The notes under the pieces: generated by a model
The model's database searches: none
The model's input: the letters and a program-made list of their open reading frames with translations, nothing else
What the model was told of the DNA's origin: nothing
NCBI GenBank assembly: GCA_002105175.1
Contig: MCGE01000010.1
Span: forward strand, 248,001-312,000
From: Absidia repens
Lineage: Eukaryota; Mucoromycota; Mucoromycetes; Mucorales; Cunninghamellaceae
DNA length: 64,000 bases
Direction of reading: 5' to 3'
In this document: piece by piece, positions 1-11,635 of the stretch
Numbering within the stretch: the first letter of the stretch is position 1
Layout: each line of letters starts with the position of its first letter
Translations under genes and position numbers: made by a program

Positions 1-1592
1 CCCGTGTTTTTTCTCCTGATTGTTGACGTTGTTTTTGACGGCATGATTCCTGTTTGATCCTGCTGATGATGGTGGTATTGTGGTTGTACACGCTTCAGGA
101 AAGACGATTGGTGGTGCTGATGCTGCTTGCTTCTATTGTTGTTGCTGCTGCTGATATTTGTGCTAGTGATGCTGGTACGTCTTCGAAACAAACCAAAAAA
201 GAGCGGATTATACGGATGCCTTGCCTTTAATAGATCGGGCAATTGCCAAGGTGCAGGAGCAAAGGAAGGGATAGGAATAGGATGATGCCATAACATATGC
301 GGTGTTGTCATCGATAAACGAAAAGGTGTAAGTACAGCCATTGAAGAAGAAGTAGGGGACGGCGATTGTGAGGACGGTGGTAGTGCTGGGACCGAAAGTA
401 TTCGAGGAGTTGAAATAGATGATGTAGGCACAATATCAGTTGTTGACGAATGATGCCTATAATGATGTTGCTGTTGATGTAGTGCTGGGACATCATCAAA
501 ATCATTTTTGTCTTGATGCTCTTCCAAATCTGTATCTTCCATAATAGTTGTTCCGGCTGCGTCCTCATCAAAAATCCGTGTAGATAATCGTTTGATGTGT
601 GTCATGGTATAAAACGGCTGTGCTTTTCGAACCTGGGCGTCGATTTGAGCCAGGTGATGATGTGCAGTGGAGGCAAACAAAGAAGCAAAGACATCGCATA
701 GCTGGTTCACTGTTTCAATAATGTCACTGGAAGAGAGCTGATGGCTGTCAAAGATAATTTGCCGTGTTCCAATTTTTCCATGCTGAAGTCCAAGTTGCCC
801 ATAGTTGTGTTTGTCGACGGTCACTGTGTATGCACCAGGTGGGTAATCAAACGTTGTTAGTATAGAAGCCAAGATATCCGCAGCTGTGGAAGAAGAGGAC
901 TGTAGTAATGATGCTGGAATGAGCGATGAGGGTTTTGTTGATGATGGTGCTGTAGATTTTTTATGATTGTTGCCTGAAGATGATGCCCGTTTTTTCACTG
1001 TTGAGAGACGATGAGGCAAAGAAGAAAGAGACGGGATGAGGACAATATTTTTGTTGCTACTAATATTGGCGGTAGTCTGATGGTTATTACCATTATCGTG
1101 ATCGTGGTAAAGCCATGACTGAGTCAAAAGGGTGATGTCGTCCAGAATTAATAAGATATGTTGGTTTTCCCTTGCTTTGAGTTCCCATTGCTGCTTCAGA
1201 CGATGCCAATCTCCAATATACTGATTTGTCAATATTTCATCGAGCAGTCGCATGTTTCGGTTTTGACAAGCGTTCCCATAATGTTGTAAAATATCATGAA
1301 TTGCACGCGCTAAAGCTCGTCGTAACTGAATATTGTTGTTTCGATCCACCGTTGGTAAGAGAGTTTGCACTTGTTGTACCGTTTGCCGTATTCGTTGTAA
1401 GTCTTCCCATTCAATAACGTTTTGATCCACACAAAATTGTTGCTGAGCATCCGAGCAAAATGCTGTCAAGAGTTCATCCAATTCTTGATAAAGTTCGTCC
1501 TTGGTAATGGGAGCCGTGAAGCTACATTCACCGTCGTCATGCTGGTGAAGAGGATTGCTGCTTACTGGAGGAATGTCATTTTCAATTGTCAT
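1..1592 (-). CDS. Unknown Ser/His/Gln-rich protein, 3' end cut off by window edge
   Basis: An uninterrupted reading frame starts at an ATG at 1592 and runs without a stop to the first base of the window (about 530 codons), so the protein continues beyond it. The first ~160 residues look helical and folded (LYQELDELLTAF near residue 28, QLRRALARAIHDIL near 90). A middle part near residues 240-310 has conserved-looking character (FDYPPGAYTVTVDKHNYG, then a helix with LCDVFASLFAST). The rest is low-complexity Ser/Thr/His/Gln/Pro. No known domain is recognised. The TATA-like run at 1599-1618 lies just upstream. It reads away from the LSB5-like gene at 2276. A splice inside it cannot be excluded, but none is needed. 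Confidence 0.7.
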   Translation of the reverse strand, partial: MTIENDIPPVSSNPLHQHDDGECSFTAPITKDELYQELDELLTAFCSDAQQQFCVDQNVIEWEDLQRIRQTVQQVQTLLPTVDRNNNIQLRRALARAIHDILQHYGNACQNRNMRLLDEILTNQYIGDWHRLKQQWELKARENQHILLILDDITLLTQSWLYHDHDNGNNHQTTANISSNKNIVLIPSLSSLPHRLSTVKKRASSSGNNHKKSTAPSSTKPSSLIPASLLQSSSSTAADILASILTTFDYPPGAYTVTVDKHNYGQLGLQHGKIGTRQIIFDSHQLSSSDIIETVNQLCDVFASLFASTAHHHLAQIDAQVRKAQPFYTMTHIKRLSTRIFDEDAAGTTIMEDTDLEEHQDKNDFDDVPALHQQQHHYRHHSSTTDIVPTSSISTPRILSVPALPPSSQSPSPTSSSMAVLTPFRLSMTTPHMLWHHPIPIPSFAPAPWQLPDLLKARHPYNPLFFGLFRRRTSITSTNISSSNNNRSKQHQHHQSSFLKRVQPQYHHHQQDQTGIMPSKTTSTIRRKNT

Positions 1593-2275
1593 CACTTTTA
1601 TATATATACATATAAAAGGTATGAATGTAAAAATAAAATAATCAGAAGAAAAAGGAAAAGGAAAATAAGAAAAGCGAGGAAAAAAAAAAAAAAGAGACGT
1701 GAAAAGTTTATAAAGCAAAAAAAAGGAGTAATAAAAAAGCGGCCTTTCCATTTTTGGACAAAATTGAGAAAGATTCCCCGTCATTTCTTCTATTATTTGC
1801 CTCTAATAATAAGGGGAAAAAATCTTCAACAATATCCAACCTAGTGCTTCAAAAAAAAAAAAAAAAAAATATTAAAAGTATGGGCTTGCATTTCTTTATA
1901 CTTTAATACATTGAAACATTTCAAAGGAGGGGTGGAGGGGCGCTGATTTGCCATGGAAGAAGTAAAAATGGCCCCGCAGCGTTTTGACTTAATTTTAGAT
2001 TCCGAGCTACACGCTTTAAAGGGACGATGGCATCCAATACATAGGTCACTGCTGTACAATATAGATATAAAAACTTTGGACAAGTAAATACATATATAAA
2101 TATAGTCCGTCAATTTATAGAATTCCATGATTTAGTAGTCTTGGCATTTGGCTTATGGTTCAGTCCTTGACCTGTTTTTCATTTTTAAATGCCGATTTTC
2201 CAAAAGTTATTATGTTTTTCACTTTTTTCTTTTCATATTCTATAAACCAACCAACGCCAACAAACGTGGGTAATC
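1593..2275. promoter_or_regulatory. Intergenic spacer and likely divergent promoter region
   Basis: This 683-bp spacer separates two divergently read genes. It holds A-rich purine runs (1650-1735), an A run at 1850-1869 and AT-rich sequence. No coding frame with plausible composition was seen; the short ORFs here are low-complexity. Confidence 0.5.
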
Positions 2276-4764
2276 ATGAAGTAAGGACTTATAAATTCAT
2301 AGCCACTTTTTTTTTGCTTATAATATTATTGTGGGGATGATGGAGAAGGAATGACTTGCCCTCCTCACTCCTTTTTTTTTTTTTATTGGTCAACACATCC
2401 TGTTCTCGTATCATCACTTATTACTTCGATTACAAACCACTGACAAGTCTATTTTATTTATACATAGATTCTCACTTCAAGATCCTGAACATACTGAATT
2501 TGTTCAACTTTTAGGTAGGCTTACAAAATAAACTAGACATGATGAAGTTACAATTGATTGACTACTTTTAAATATTTGTATATACAGACAAAGCGACGGA
2601 TGGTAACACGGCAAGCGAAGATTGGAGTTTATTTATCACTATATGTCACAAGATCAACCAGTCACCACAGGCTACCAAAACAACAAGAAAAGTGCTTCAG
2701 AAAAAACTTGCTGGCATGGTTCCTCAAACTCAAATCTTGTCAATAGCTGTAAGAAATGATGCTTTACTCGAAAAAAGGGATGCTTAGAAAAATGTAATAC
2801 AGTCAAAGATCACTCACTTTATATTGTGTATGAATAGTTGCTCAAGGTGATTACTGAAAACTGTAGGCGCTTTGATGGTAAGACTTCAAAGAAAAACTCG
2901 CTTATATATAAACCGCAGGACTCGCATTAACACATAATTCAATGTATATTATGCAGAACAACTTGGACATGAAACACTGATTAGAACTTTACGGATTGTA
3001 TGGAATCATCCGGTAAGATATTGAAGAGAAACAATAGGAGGGCGGAGATTAGAAATGGAATGCACGGTCGAACCGAACTTATTTAATTTATAATACTTGT
3101 AGCAAACGTACAGCAAAGTTCGGGAACGTATTATGGAATGTACCTTTGTTTGGACAATGGAACTCGGTGGATATCAACCCGTCCATCCCATCATTCTTTA
3201 TTGTCAGGAAATCAACCAGTGTTACCCAGCAACTGCTGCTACGCCACTTGCAACAGCATGGACGTCACCCTCACCCTTACCTGGATCTAAAAATCATGCG
3301 GCATCCACCAATACCACTGTGAATCGAAAATCTTCTCTATTTAGTGGATGGAAGTTAAAACGGAACAGTCAACAAATTCCTGCAACATCTTCACAACAAG
3401 ATCAGATTCCGTCACCGCCAGCACCGCAAGCATCACAAACACCGCAGATACCACAAGCACAAGTGCCTCCGTCAACTCCTCCAACACCGCCAACACACCA
3501 GCCACAGGATGGGAGTCTAATGATCTCTGGGCATGATCAGACTTCGGAAAACAATAGCCAAAAGGTAAAATAGAATAATATATCAAAAAAGGAGAGAGGG
3601 AATAAAAGGGAGAGAAAATTGAGGAGATGTGATTAGCAAGGGATGGTTGACAAAAAAGGAAAAGAGGAGACAATGGATGCGTGTGACAAGGTTGGATGTT
3701 GTTAAGCTTTTTCATATGTTGGGATTTGTGTTTTATTTTTGCTGATTGTCATTGTGTTTGTTTATGCGTTATCTTGATGAATGGATGAGTGGGTGTTTTA
3801 GGAAATGAAAAGTAATCGCGATCTGCTTTATATGAATATATATTATATATTATATATAAAGAAATAGGAGTCACTTTACTAACTTCCTTTTTATATATCA
3901 TCATATAGATTCAGTCATGTATCGAAGAATCCAAATCCACAAGTAATCTATTACACCAGCTGTTATCAAATGACCAAATACAGCCCGATGACCTTCTTTT
4001 ACAGGTACATAACAAAAAAGAACAAAGAAAAAGAAATATACATATACATATACATATACAATTGATTATTATGAATTATTAGGAGCTTTTTCAAAAGTGT
4101 CAAGATCTGCAATCAAATCTCATGCGGTATTTACAATCGACTAGTGATCCAGTCTATATAGGTAGGTAATCAGGGTGTTTCACAAAAACCAAGAAAGTAC
4201 CTAGTCATTCAATATGCATGCGTTTTTTAACGTCTTTTTTCTCTTTTTTAGGTACATTGATCGACACGAATAGTCTCTTATACAAGGTGATAGAAGCATA
4301 CAATAAGGTAATAACACACTTGCATACATATATACATACATTTCCTATGACATAGTATTTCTGCATTTTATCAGATACTCATTATTATCATTATTTTTTT
4401 TATTTTATTTTTTACTATATAGAGGTAAAGCAATGGGAAACTCCCTAACTCTATTTGACAAGTTTTACTATATCATTTAGTCATGGGGATATTTCTAACC
4501 AGACTCTCTCTTCTTTTCCCTCCTTATGATTTATGATTTAGGAACGACCGTGACGAAAATCTACCGGATATCACAATGACAGAAAAGGCATTAGGGTAAG
4601 GTTGGAAAAAAGGTGTGCAAAATGCGTGTGCGTAGATGGGTGGTGGTGGTAGCTGCGGAACTTGGTTATGATTCAGGGAAACTAAAAAGCCTATTTTTTT
4701 TTTTTTTTTGTCTTTTTTGTATAGGAAAAGACCCATACGACAAAATGGTGATCTGCGTGTGTAA
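2276..4764 (+). CDS. LSB5: VHS-GAT domain trafficking adaptor (LSB5/TOM1-like)
   Basis: The product is a ~365-aa VHS plus GAT protein, a class that binds ubiquitin and clathrin/Arf or actin-nucleation partners at endosomes. Exons read as 2276-2280, 2468-2514, 2588-2748, 2838-2877, 2957-3012, 3103-3564, 3909-4004, 4083-4161, 4252-4307, (4423-4424), 4542-4595, 4725-4764; phases close and the sum is 366 codons. The VHS domain (residues ~3-140) shows SEDWSLFITICHKIN and LLKVITENCRRFD. A Pro/Ser/Thr/Gln linker follows, then a GAT three-helix bundle (~256-335: LLLQELFQKCQDLQSNLMRY, IDTNSLLYKVIEAYNK). The first coding exon has only 5 nt (ATGAA before GTAAGG). The 3' end is the weak part: reaching the last two exons needs a 2-nt exon; otherwise the protein ends just after the GAT domain. 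The VHS-GAT call is firm; the exact orthologue (LSB5 rather than GGA or TOM1) is inferred from small size and lack of a GAE ear. Confidence 0.82.
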
Positions 4765-5326
4765 ATAGTTTATATTATTTATATACCTTGGTGATTATTA
4801 TTAGATTATCTTCTCGGCCCTCCGTTTGTAGTTATACTATCTCTCCCGTCTTCTTTTATCTTCTTTTACCCCTTACACGTTTTTTTTTTCAATTAAATAA
4901 AACAACGTTATAAAAACCTTTGCCTCACCTTCAAATCGTTTTTTTTTTCCATTCTTCTCTTGATTCTCTTGTCTTTGTCTCGTCTCTATCGCCTCCCCCC
5001 TTTTTTTTATATATCCTACTCTTCTCCCTCCCGCTACCCCTTCCCATTCCTTTCCTTTTTTTTTTTTTCTACTTCACATTTACTCTTCTTCTTTTTACTC
5101 AACTATAACAGACATATATACAGCATATATCAACGCTATTATCACATATATCGTCCACTTCTCTTCGCTCATTACTCGTACTCTTTTTTAAAGTACATTG
5201 TATAAAAACTGCCATCAAAATTATCAAAAGTAATATCCACCATATATATTCCATCATACATTCTCCTTAAATATACATATTATCAACACTACACCATCAC
5301 CCCTCTCTCAACGACTATTTATTATA
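4765..5326 (+). promoter_or_regulatory. CT-rich promoter and 5' leader of the coiled-coil gene
   Basis: The spacer becomes strongly pyrimidine-rich from ~4850 to 5110 (repeated TTTTTC, CTTCTTC runs) and then AT-rich up to the ATG at 5327. Strand-biased CT tracts before start codons recur in this window, so this is read as promoter plus leader. The hydrophobic-looking ORFs here (Leu/Phe/Ser only) are translation artefacts of the tract. Confidence 0.5.
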
Positions 5327-7911
5327 ATGATGACCGAAACAGCCTTTAATTCTGCACCAATCATGCTACAACCACCAACAAAGACATCATCCTCCATTAT
5401 GGTGACCTCGGAACAAGATATTATATCTATGTTTTATCATGTAAGTTATTTCGAAATAAAAACTGCTCAATGACGCTTGAATTAATCATTTTTTTCTTTT
5501 TATATTTTGTATGCATGACATTTTCGCCGCAATCGGAATTCTTGCCTCCGACCTACATAAATTTCTTGGATTTTTAATTTTTTTAATTTTTTTAATTTTT
5601 TCCCTCTTTCTCTCTCTTTCCCAACTTTTTTTTATTTTATTACCATTTATTATTATCACATCGACATCGTATTTATTACCATTTTGTTATTGAATTCTAT
5701 TCATCATTCAATTCAATATACTATCACCATTTCATTATACTCAGGCACCTTCAACCTATCATCAACAAGACGAAGACGACGAAGAAGATGCGATGATGCC
5801 AGTACCTCAAAACCTAGACTCGGAACAGATCAATTATGAATTCCCGCCAAAATCACATTTGAAAGCATTGTCTTATTTGGATCAGTTGGAAGAAGAATAC
5901 TCTTTTTTTGATGAAACATCTTTTACCAGTCTCTCGAATGATTCCTCTTCATCAGCATCTTCTGCATCATTATTGTCGGGATATTTTGAAGATGATGTCG
6001 ACGAACGGTCATCCACCACTACGCCACCACCGCCACCACCACGATTTTTTTCATCGTTGATCGATGGAAAAGAAAATGACCACGACCTTACCCGAATCTC
6101 TCATCACATGCTTATGGACCACCACCACCACCACCATCAATACCAACAGCAACACCAGCACCAACACCAAGAACGCCAGCAGCAGCGCCAAAATAGTGAT
6201 CAATATGACTATCATGGGATTCTTCAACAAGACCAATCACCAACCTTTCGACAACCCAACCCCAACAGCAATTACCTTGTAGATGATAACAAACTATCGC
6301 CTCTTCAACTGCCCGCTCAGGCTCAAGCTCAAGCTCAACCATTGAACCATCAAAGAGAACAATCCTGTGATTCTTCCACGACCATTACAAAAGACGCTAT
6401 TGTTGCACCACAGTCATTCTTGTCCGTGCCTTCCATGCCCTTGTACAAGACAAACGATGTTAATCCTTCTTCTTTAGTCCATTCGTCCTCTGGTAGGGTT
6501 ACACGAAGTGAATCTTGTAAGTCAGCCTTTTGGGAATTTTGGGGGAACTGGTCTCTTTTTTATTTTATTACTCACTTCGTTTTTTTTTTTTTTTTTGAAA
6601 AATTTCTCTCTTTCTCTTATTGAAAATACTCACTTACCAGTAGCATTAAGAAGACTTTCAACAGACGGACTGGATCTACCTATTATTATTAGTGAAACCG
6701 AACCCATTTTGGACCAAGACAATGGTGACAACGACGTAGACCACAACAGTATGATCAGTGAATACCTGTGCCCTCAGCAGCAAACTGTTCTCATCAAAAT
6801 CAGCAAGCACAGCAGCAACCAATACAACATTGACAGCAAACAACAATACCGATGTCCTACTTATTTGACTTATCTCGCAAGTGATGAAGGATATGATGAC
6901 GATGATATGGATGAAAAGCTTGGCAATTCCTGTGAAATTGAATCTGCGTCTGTCTTCTTATCCGTGGAAGACGATGACAAAGTTAACCTTGTGCTCTCTG
7001 ATCCACAGGTCGCTTCTTACGATAATAGCGATATGGTGCAAGCAATGTGGACAAGCTTTTTGCAGCAACAACAGCAATGGACCTCACGTATTCAATACTT
7101 GGAACTGCAGTTAGATGAAGAACGAGCCATGCGACAAGCTTTTGAAAAGGCTATGGAAGATATGACCGTCCTCATGGATCAGCAACAAAAAGTCCTGTAC
7201 GATCGTTTGGAACAAGAAGTCGCTATGCGGGAGGCATATGAACATAAGATGCAGCAAACTGTGGCTCATGTCCGACCACTGGAAATTCGACTGGAAAAGG
7301 AATCGGCAGCACGCACTCAATTGGAGCAAACCATGGTGCATGTTTTGGATCAATTGGAACACTTACAAACTCAACATCACCAACATGTCAATGACGATAC
7401 TACTCAACGCAAGCGTATGCAGAAGAAATTGGACCAGGCCCTGAATGATATCAGCAAGGCGGAAGCATCAGTAGCAGCATCTGATCAAATGGCAGACGCA
7501 TCAACATCAGCATCAGTATCGGCAACCACCAAAATCAACAACATAACAAAATCATCATCTCGTCCTGCTACCACGGCTTCTTCCCATCGTGCCTCAATTA
7601 TGCCTTCCCCAAACAACATTACAAAACCGGCTGCACGATCCAACGTCACCAGTACTGCTTCCGGAATTACCACCAACACTAAATCTTCACACAGTAGGAC
7701 AACAAAAACAACAACAACAAACAAGCCGGGAACATCTTCTATTGTACGAAACGCAACATCACGATCACGACCCAGCAAGCTTAGCAACAACAAAATATCA
7801 ACAACAACAACATCATCATCACCATTATCAGCTGCCAAAAGTGGTCTGGAATCACAACAACAAAAGCAAGCTTCATCATCATCATCAAGGCGTCTGGTAT
7901 TCCATCGATAG
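5327..7911 (+). CDS. Unknown coiled-coil protein with low-complexity arms
   Basis: Three exons (5327-5440, 5745-6516, 6641-7911) join in phase to ~718 aa. The start is the first of two adjacent ATGs. Residues ~50-285 are acidic, then Ser-, Pro-, His- and Gln-rich (including a His run near 6120). A long coiled coil lies at ~425-560 and carries a loosely repeated unit (EERAMRQAFEKAM, EQEVAMREAYEHKM, EKESAARTQLEQTM). The C-terminal ~150 residues are basic and Ser/Thr-rich, ending SSSRRLVFHR, as in proteins that bind microtubules or nucleic acid, though nothing here proves that. Both introns have good GTAAGT donors. No family is recognised. Confidence 0.8.
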
Positions 7912-8714
7912 GGTTTAGCATAGTATAAAGCAATAGTTTATTGGTTTTTTTTTTTTTTTTGCCCCAACATGAACTTCCTTTTTCTCTTGCTATCTCCCTT
8001 TTTTTCTACTACTTTTTCTTTGTCCTGTGTTATCTCGTATTTGCATTGCACTTCTTTTTTTCATTTGTCCCTTCCCTTCAAAAATTCTCCTTTTATTCCA
8101 TCATATCCTCCCTATTTAGTTCTTTTTTTCATTATTTGGCCCTTTTTTTTTATTGGTCCTTTTGTATGCTGTTTTACTGTTTATACTCTACCATACCATA
8201 TTATTATCTGCATTTTATCATCATCATTTTATAATAAACATTCTTTTACATCATTCATGATTGTCTTCGTCTTTGTCTTTTGTATTTTTTATTGTGTTAT
8301 TGGATGGTGTTCCGAATAATACCAAGGACATATATACGTACAGGGATGTAATATTCTATTTGATAGTTGTATTTAAACGGGCATGTATATAGTTTTGGGG
8401 AAACGAGAGAATTGGATCCGTGATGATAGAATCATATATGGGATTTTTTTTGGACTCATTTGACCAATCAATTAATTTATATTTAATCTTGATCAATTAT
8501 TTTTATCAACTGACATTAGTATTAATGCCTTTTTTGCAGCTTCTAGTATGAAAAAAATTAAGGGGCTGGATGATCCAAATGTTTTCTATTCAACCCTTCA
8601 CCGTTTTAAACACCGCGCTTTCCATATTTGTTAAACTTAGTGTGGTGAAAGTATGTTCACCGTGTGGGTTACATTTTCCTAATCTTCACCACCCCTTTAT
8701 CTTTCCACAGGGAT

Positions 8715-8762
<48 letters not shown>

Positions 8763-9052
8763 AAAATCAAGTAACGAATCCCCCTTATCACGTAGTTTGT
8801 TTAAAGCCCCTTTTTTATTTTTCCTGACAGAATTCATGCAAAGCAAAAAAAAAAAAAAAAAAAAGTATCAAATCAAACGAGTTATCTTCGTTTTAACCAT
8901 TTGCTCTGGGTGCAGGTTATTTTTTCAATTCAAATGATAAGGTGTTCGTTATATAATATAAAAAAGCTGAATTTGATAAAAAAAAACCAAACGATTCCCT
9001 TTCTTTGTCCCTCTACCCAATCTCCTTGAGCTACTTTTCTTTTTTAAAAAAA
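7912..9052. other. Intergenic spacer with a 43-bp poly(A) tract
   Basis: The first ~400 bp are T/C-rich 3'-flank with an AATAAA near 8233. Between 8400 and 8710 there is plain AT-rich sequence. An unbroken A43 run occupies 8718-8760 and a shorter A run lies at 8846-8863. The last ~60 bp before 9053 are the CT-rich leader of the transporter gene. No gene seen. Confidence 0.6.
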
Positions 9053-11109
9053 ATGCAGAAGACGATAGATACATACTTACATCATCCTATGTACCATGAT
9101 CACTTGTCACCTCAGGAAAGCAACAGTGACATTAACGCCAAAGTTGAAAATAACACGCTAAAGGCACATGTTGAGCAGGTGGAGCATACCATTGGGTTCT
9201 ATCACCAAGAAGAGAAGGGTCAGCAGCACCAACAAGAGGAGCTGCAACAGAAAGCTGCATCGTCCTCCTCATTCCAAGTGAGTTATTTGGCTTGGGTTGT
9301 TATTTTTTGTGTTGTTTTATTAAATACCGCGGTCAATCTGACATGGTTGAGTGCATCGAGTGCGCCAAAATCAACATCCACCTGGATGCAGGTATCCTAC
9401 TCGACCCTGAATTGGCTGTCCAATGTCTCTGCCATTTTAAACACCATTGTCTCCATTCCTTTGCCTTACTCTTATGAACGTTTTGGGATTAAAACGAACT
9501 TGGTCATCGCTGGTATCATTAATATGTTGGGTTGCTGGATCCGTTACCTAGCTATCTTGGTTGCGCCTCAATATCGTTTTCTTATGGTTATGATGGGTCA
9601 AACTTTAGCCGCTATTGCTGGTCCTATGGTAACAAAGTGAGTTTATGTCTTATTTTATTTTGTGATGTTGAGTATTAAAATCTGTATATATACCTTTAAT
9701 CGACTATTAGTATCTCAACAAAGGTAAAGAAGCCCCTGGATTTTTAGTGTTTCGGACATTGAAATGTTTGCATGAATCTTTTTTTTTTTTGTAGTTGGCA
9801 TCTGCATGGTTCCCTCCTAGGCTGAGAGGCATTTCTAATACGCTCACAAGTAAAACCATATGATTAATATTTAATGTACTTTATATTAACTTCTATTAAA
9901 TTACTTTTCTCACCTTTTTTTTTTTTTTTTGATTCCATGGTGCAGCATTATCAATTGGACCAGCCCTTGCTGTATTGTTGATACCGCGCTTGGCTCCAAC
10001 AGCGAGCAGTACTCCGTTTATGGTATGTATATCATTGACACGGGACAAAAAAAATCGCTCATTTTATTTTGTCTCTTACATTGGGTGGTATAAAGTTCTT
10101 GTTATATCAATTTTTAGTACTGTCATAGCTATTGCCATGCCATTTCTTCCTGCTCAACCGAAAACTCCGCCCAGTCATAGTGCCACTCAAGGTACAATTT
10201 TTCATTTTTGAAAAACATCTTTTAATTGTACATACATTTCCCTGATAAATTAGTTCGTATCGGGGTTTTTACAAGCATGAAAATGCTTGCTACCCAGGTT
10301 GATTTTTGGTGGTTATTGATTCTTGCATCCACCGGATTTGGCATGGCCCTATGTTTTTCGGCCGTCATCATGGAAGCGATTCTTCCTTTTGGTTATTCTG
10401 AACAGCAGGCTGGAATCTGCGTTGCTGTCATTATTATCAGTGGATTTGCTGGAGGCGGTACTTTTTTAAAATTAATGTAAGCTGAAACAAACCATACTAA
10501 TGAGGGAATTTTTGTTCTAGGGGTAACTGGATATTGGATGGGACAAACAAATGACCACAAGGCCATCATTAGAATATTTACTCCTTTTTGTATTTTTACT
10601 TATGTCATGTTTATTTTTCAAAGTATTATTTTACATAGTGGATGCAGGGACACATTTCATTAGCGCTCATTTTTAAAATCCCTTTTATTTATTTTTTAGT
10701 TATTCCGAACTCATTTAATATCATCATCATTGCTTGTATTGCCAATGGATTTCCTCCTATGGTTTGGTTTCAGTATACTTAGAGCTTGCTAGTGAAAGTA
10801 AGATATGATAAAAAAAAAAAAACAGCATACCCTTACTTACCGCCATTTTATTGTCGATTTTTTTCAGTGACATATCCCATACCTGAAAGTGTTAGTAACT
10901 GTATCATATCTGCTGCTTGTTCTATCACAACCTTTTTATTTACCATTATTTTGGATGCACTGAGAGCCGGTCCTCAAGCCAACCCTCCATATCATATGCA
11001 GTTTTCTTTGATCGCAGCTGCCAGTATTGTTGCCATTGGTTCTTTTCCTTGTTTATTTTTAAAGGGTGACATGAAGCGTTTGGCTGTAGATCAACTTGGG
11101 CAAAAGTGA
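9053..11109 (+). CDS. SLC49/FLVCR-like major facilitator transporter (frame break in exon 8)
   Basis: Nine exons: 9053-9636, 9711-9723, 9795-9849, 9946-10026, 10096-10191, 10254-10457, 10521-10622, 10700-10797, 10868-11109 (~491 aa if one missing base is allowed). After an ~80-residue cytosolic N-terminus come multiple membrane segments. FLVCR/MFSD7-type landmarks are ERFGIKTNLVIAGIINMLG, LASAWFPPRLRGISNTLT, VTGYWMGQT, and near the end TYPIPESVSNCIISAACS. The family carries heme, choline or related small solutes; substrate here is unknown. Exon 2 is only 13 nt. The exon 4/5 junction is my least certain splice (donor at 10027, acceptor after 10095). In exon 8 the frame is lost near 10780: upstream reads PPMVWFQY and, one base out of phase, downstream reads LELASE, as the family expects. 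This may be a sequencing indel at a short T run or a real inactivating deletion. Confidence 0.72.
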
Positions 11110-11319
11110 TACAGATCAAATACTTTTTTTAATATTGATATATGAAAATAAAGAGATACTTGTAGCTGTACACCATGCTTTCATTGTTGATTGAGGACGA
11201 CTGCTTTCACGAGAAGAGAACTACCACGTTGTTGAGCTAATGTATAAAAAAAAAAAAAAAGGTACTTCCTTTTTGTATCTAGCAAATGGGTGAAGAAAAA
11301 AAAGTCTCACAGAGGAAAA

Positions 11320-11635
11320 AAACAATTCAAATCCCGCACACGTGAATATTTAATTGCCCCAACTTTTTTTTTTTTTTTTTCTCTTTCTTTCTTTCCTTTT
11401 TTCATTATTTTTTTTTTCTTCATCATTCAACTTCTACGGGGTTATGATGACTTTAGGATAGTGTCAGGACTAGTTTAGAAGAGTTTTCAGCTCAGGGATT
11501 AAAAGATGCATGGGGAAACCCTTTCATTTTGGATTCAAGATTTAGGACCTACCATTAGTTGGCTTTTTAGAGTCTTCATTAGTCTAGTTTGTCATCGAAT
11601 GTATTTACATCTAAATAAAATATATCTCTTTTTTA
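11320..11635 (+). repeat. Dispersed ~0.3-kb repeat, copy A
   Basis: The copy begins near TTCAAATCCCGCACACGTGA, passes through a long pyrimidine tract, then CATTCAACTTCTACGGGG, AGATGCATGGGGAAACCC and ends near an AATAAA at ~11613. The same order of blocks is seen at 27665-28010 and, inverted, at 44055-44375. Ends are approximate. There is no coding frame. Confidence 0.65.

Noticed and set aside
4920..5205. Overlapping Leu/Phe/Ser-rich ORFs that look like membrane proteins
   Set aside because: They are translations of a CT-rich promoter tract; no splice or start context supports them. The same applies to 7941-8319 and 11290-11478.
7485..7838. 117-codon minus-strand ORF rich in Val/Leu/Asp
   Set aside because: Antisense shadow of the Ser/Thr/Asn-rich 3' end of the coiled-coil gene.
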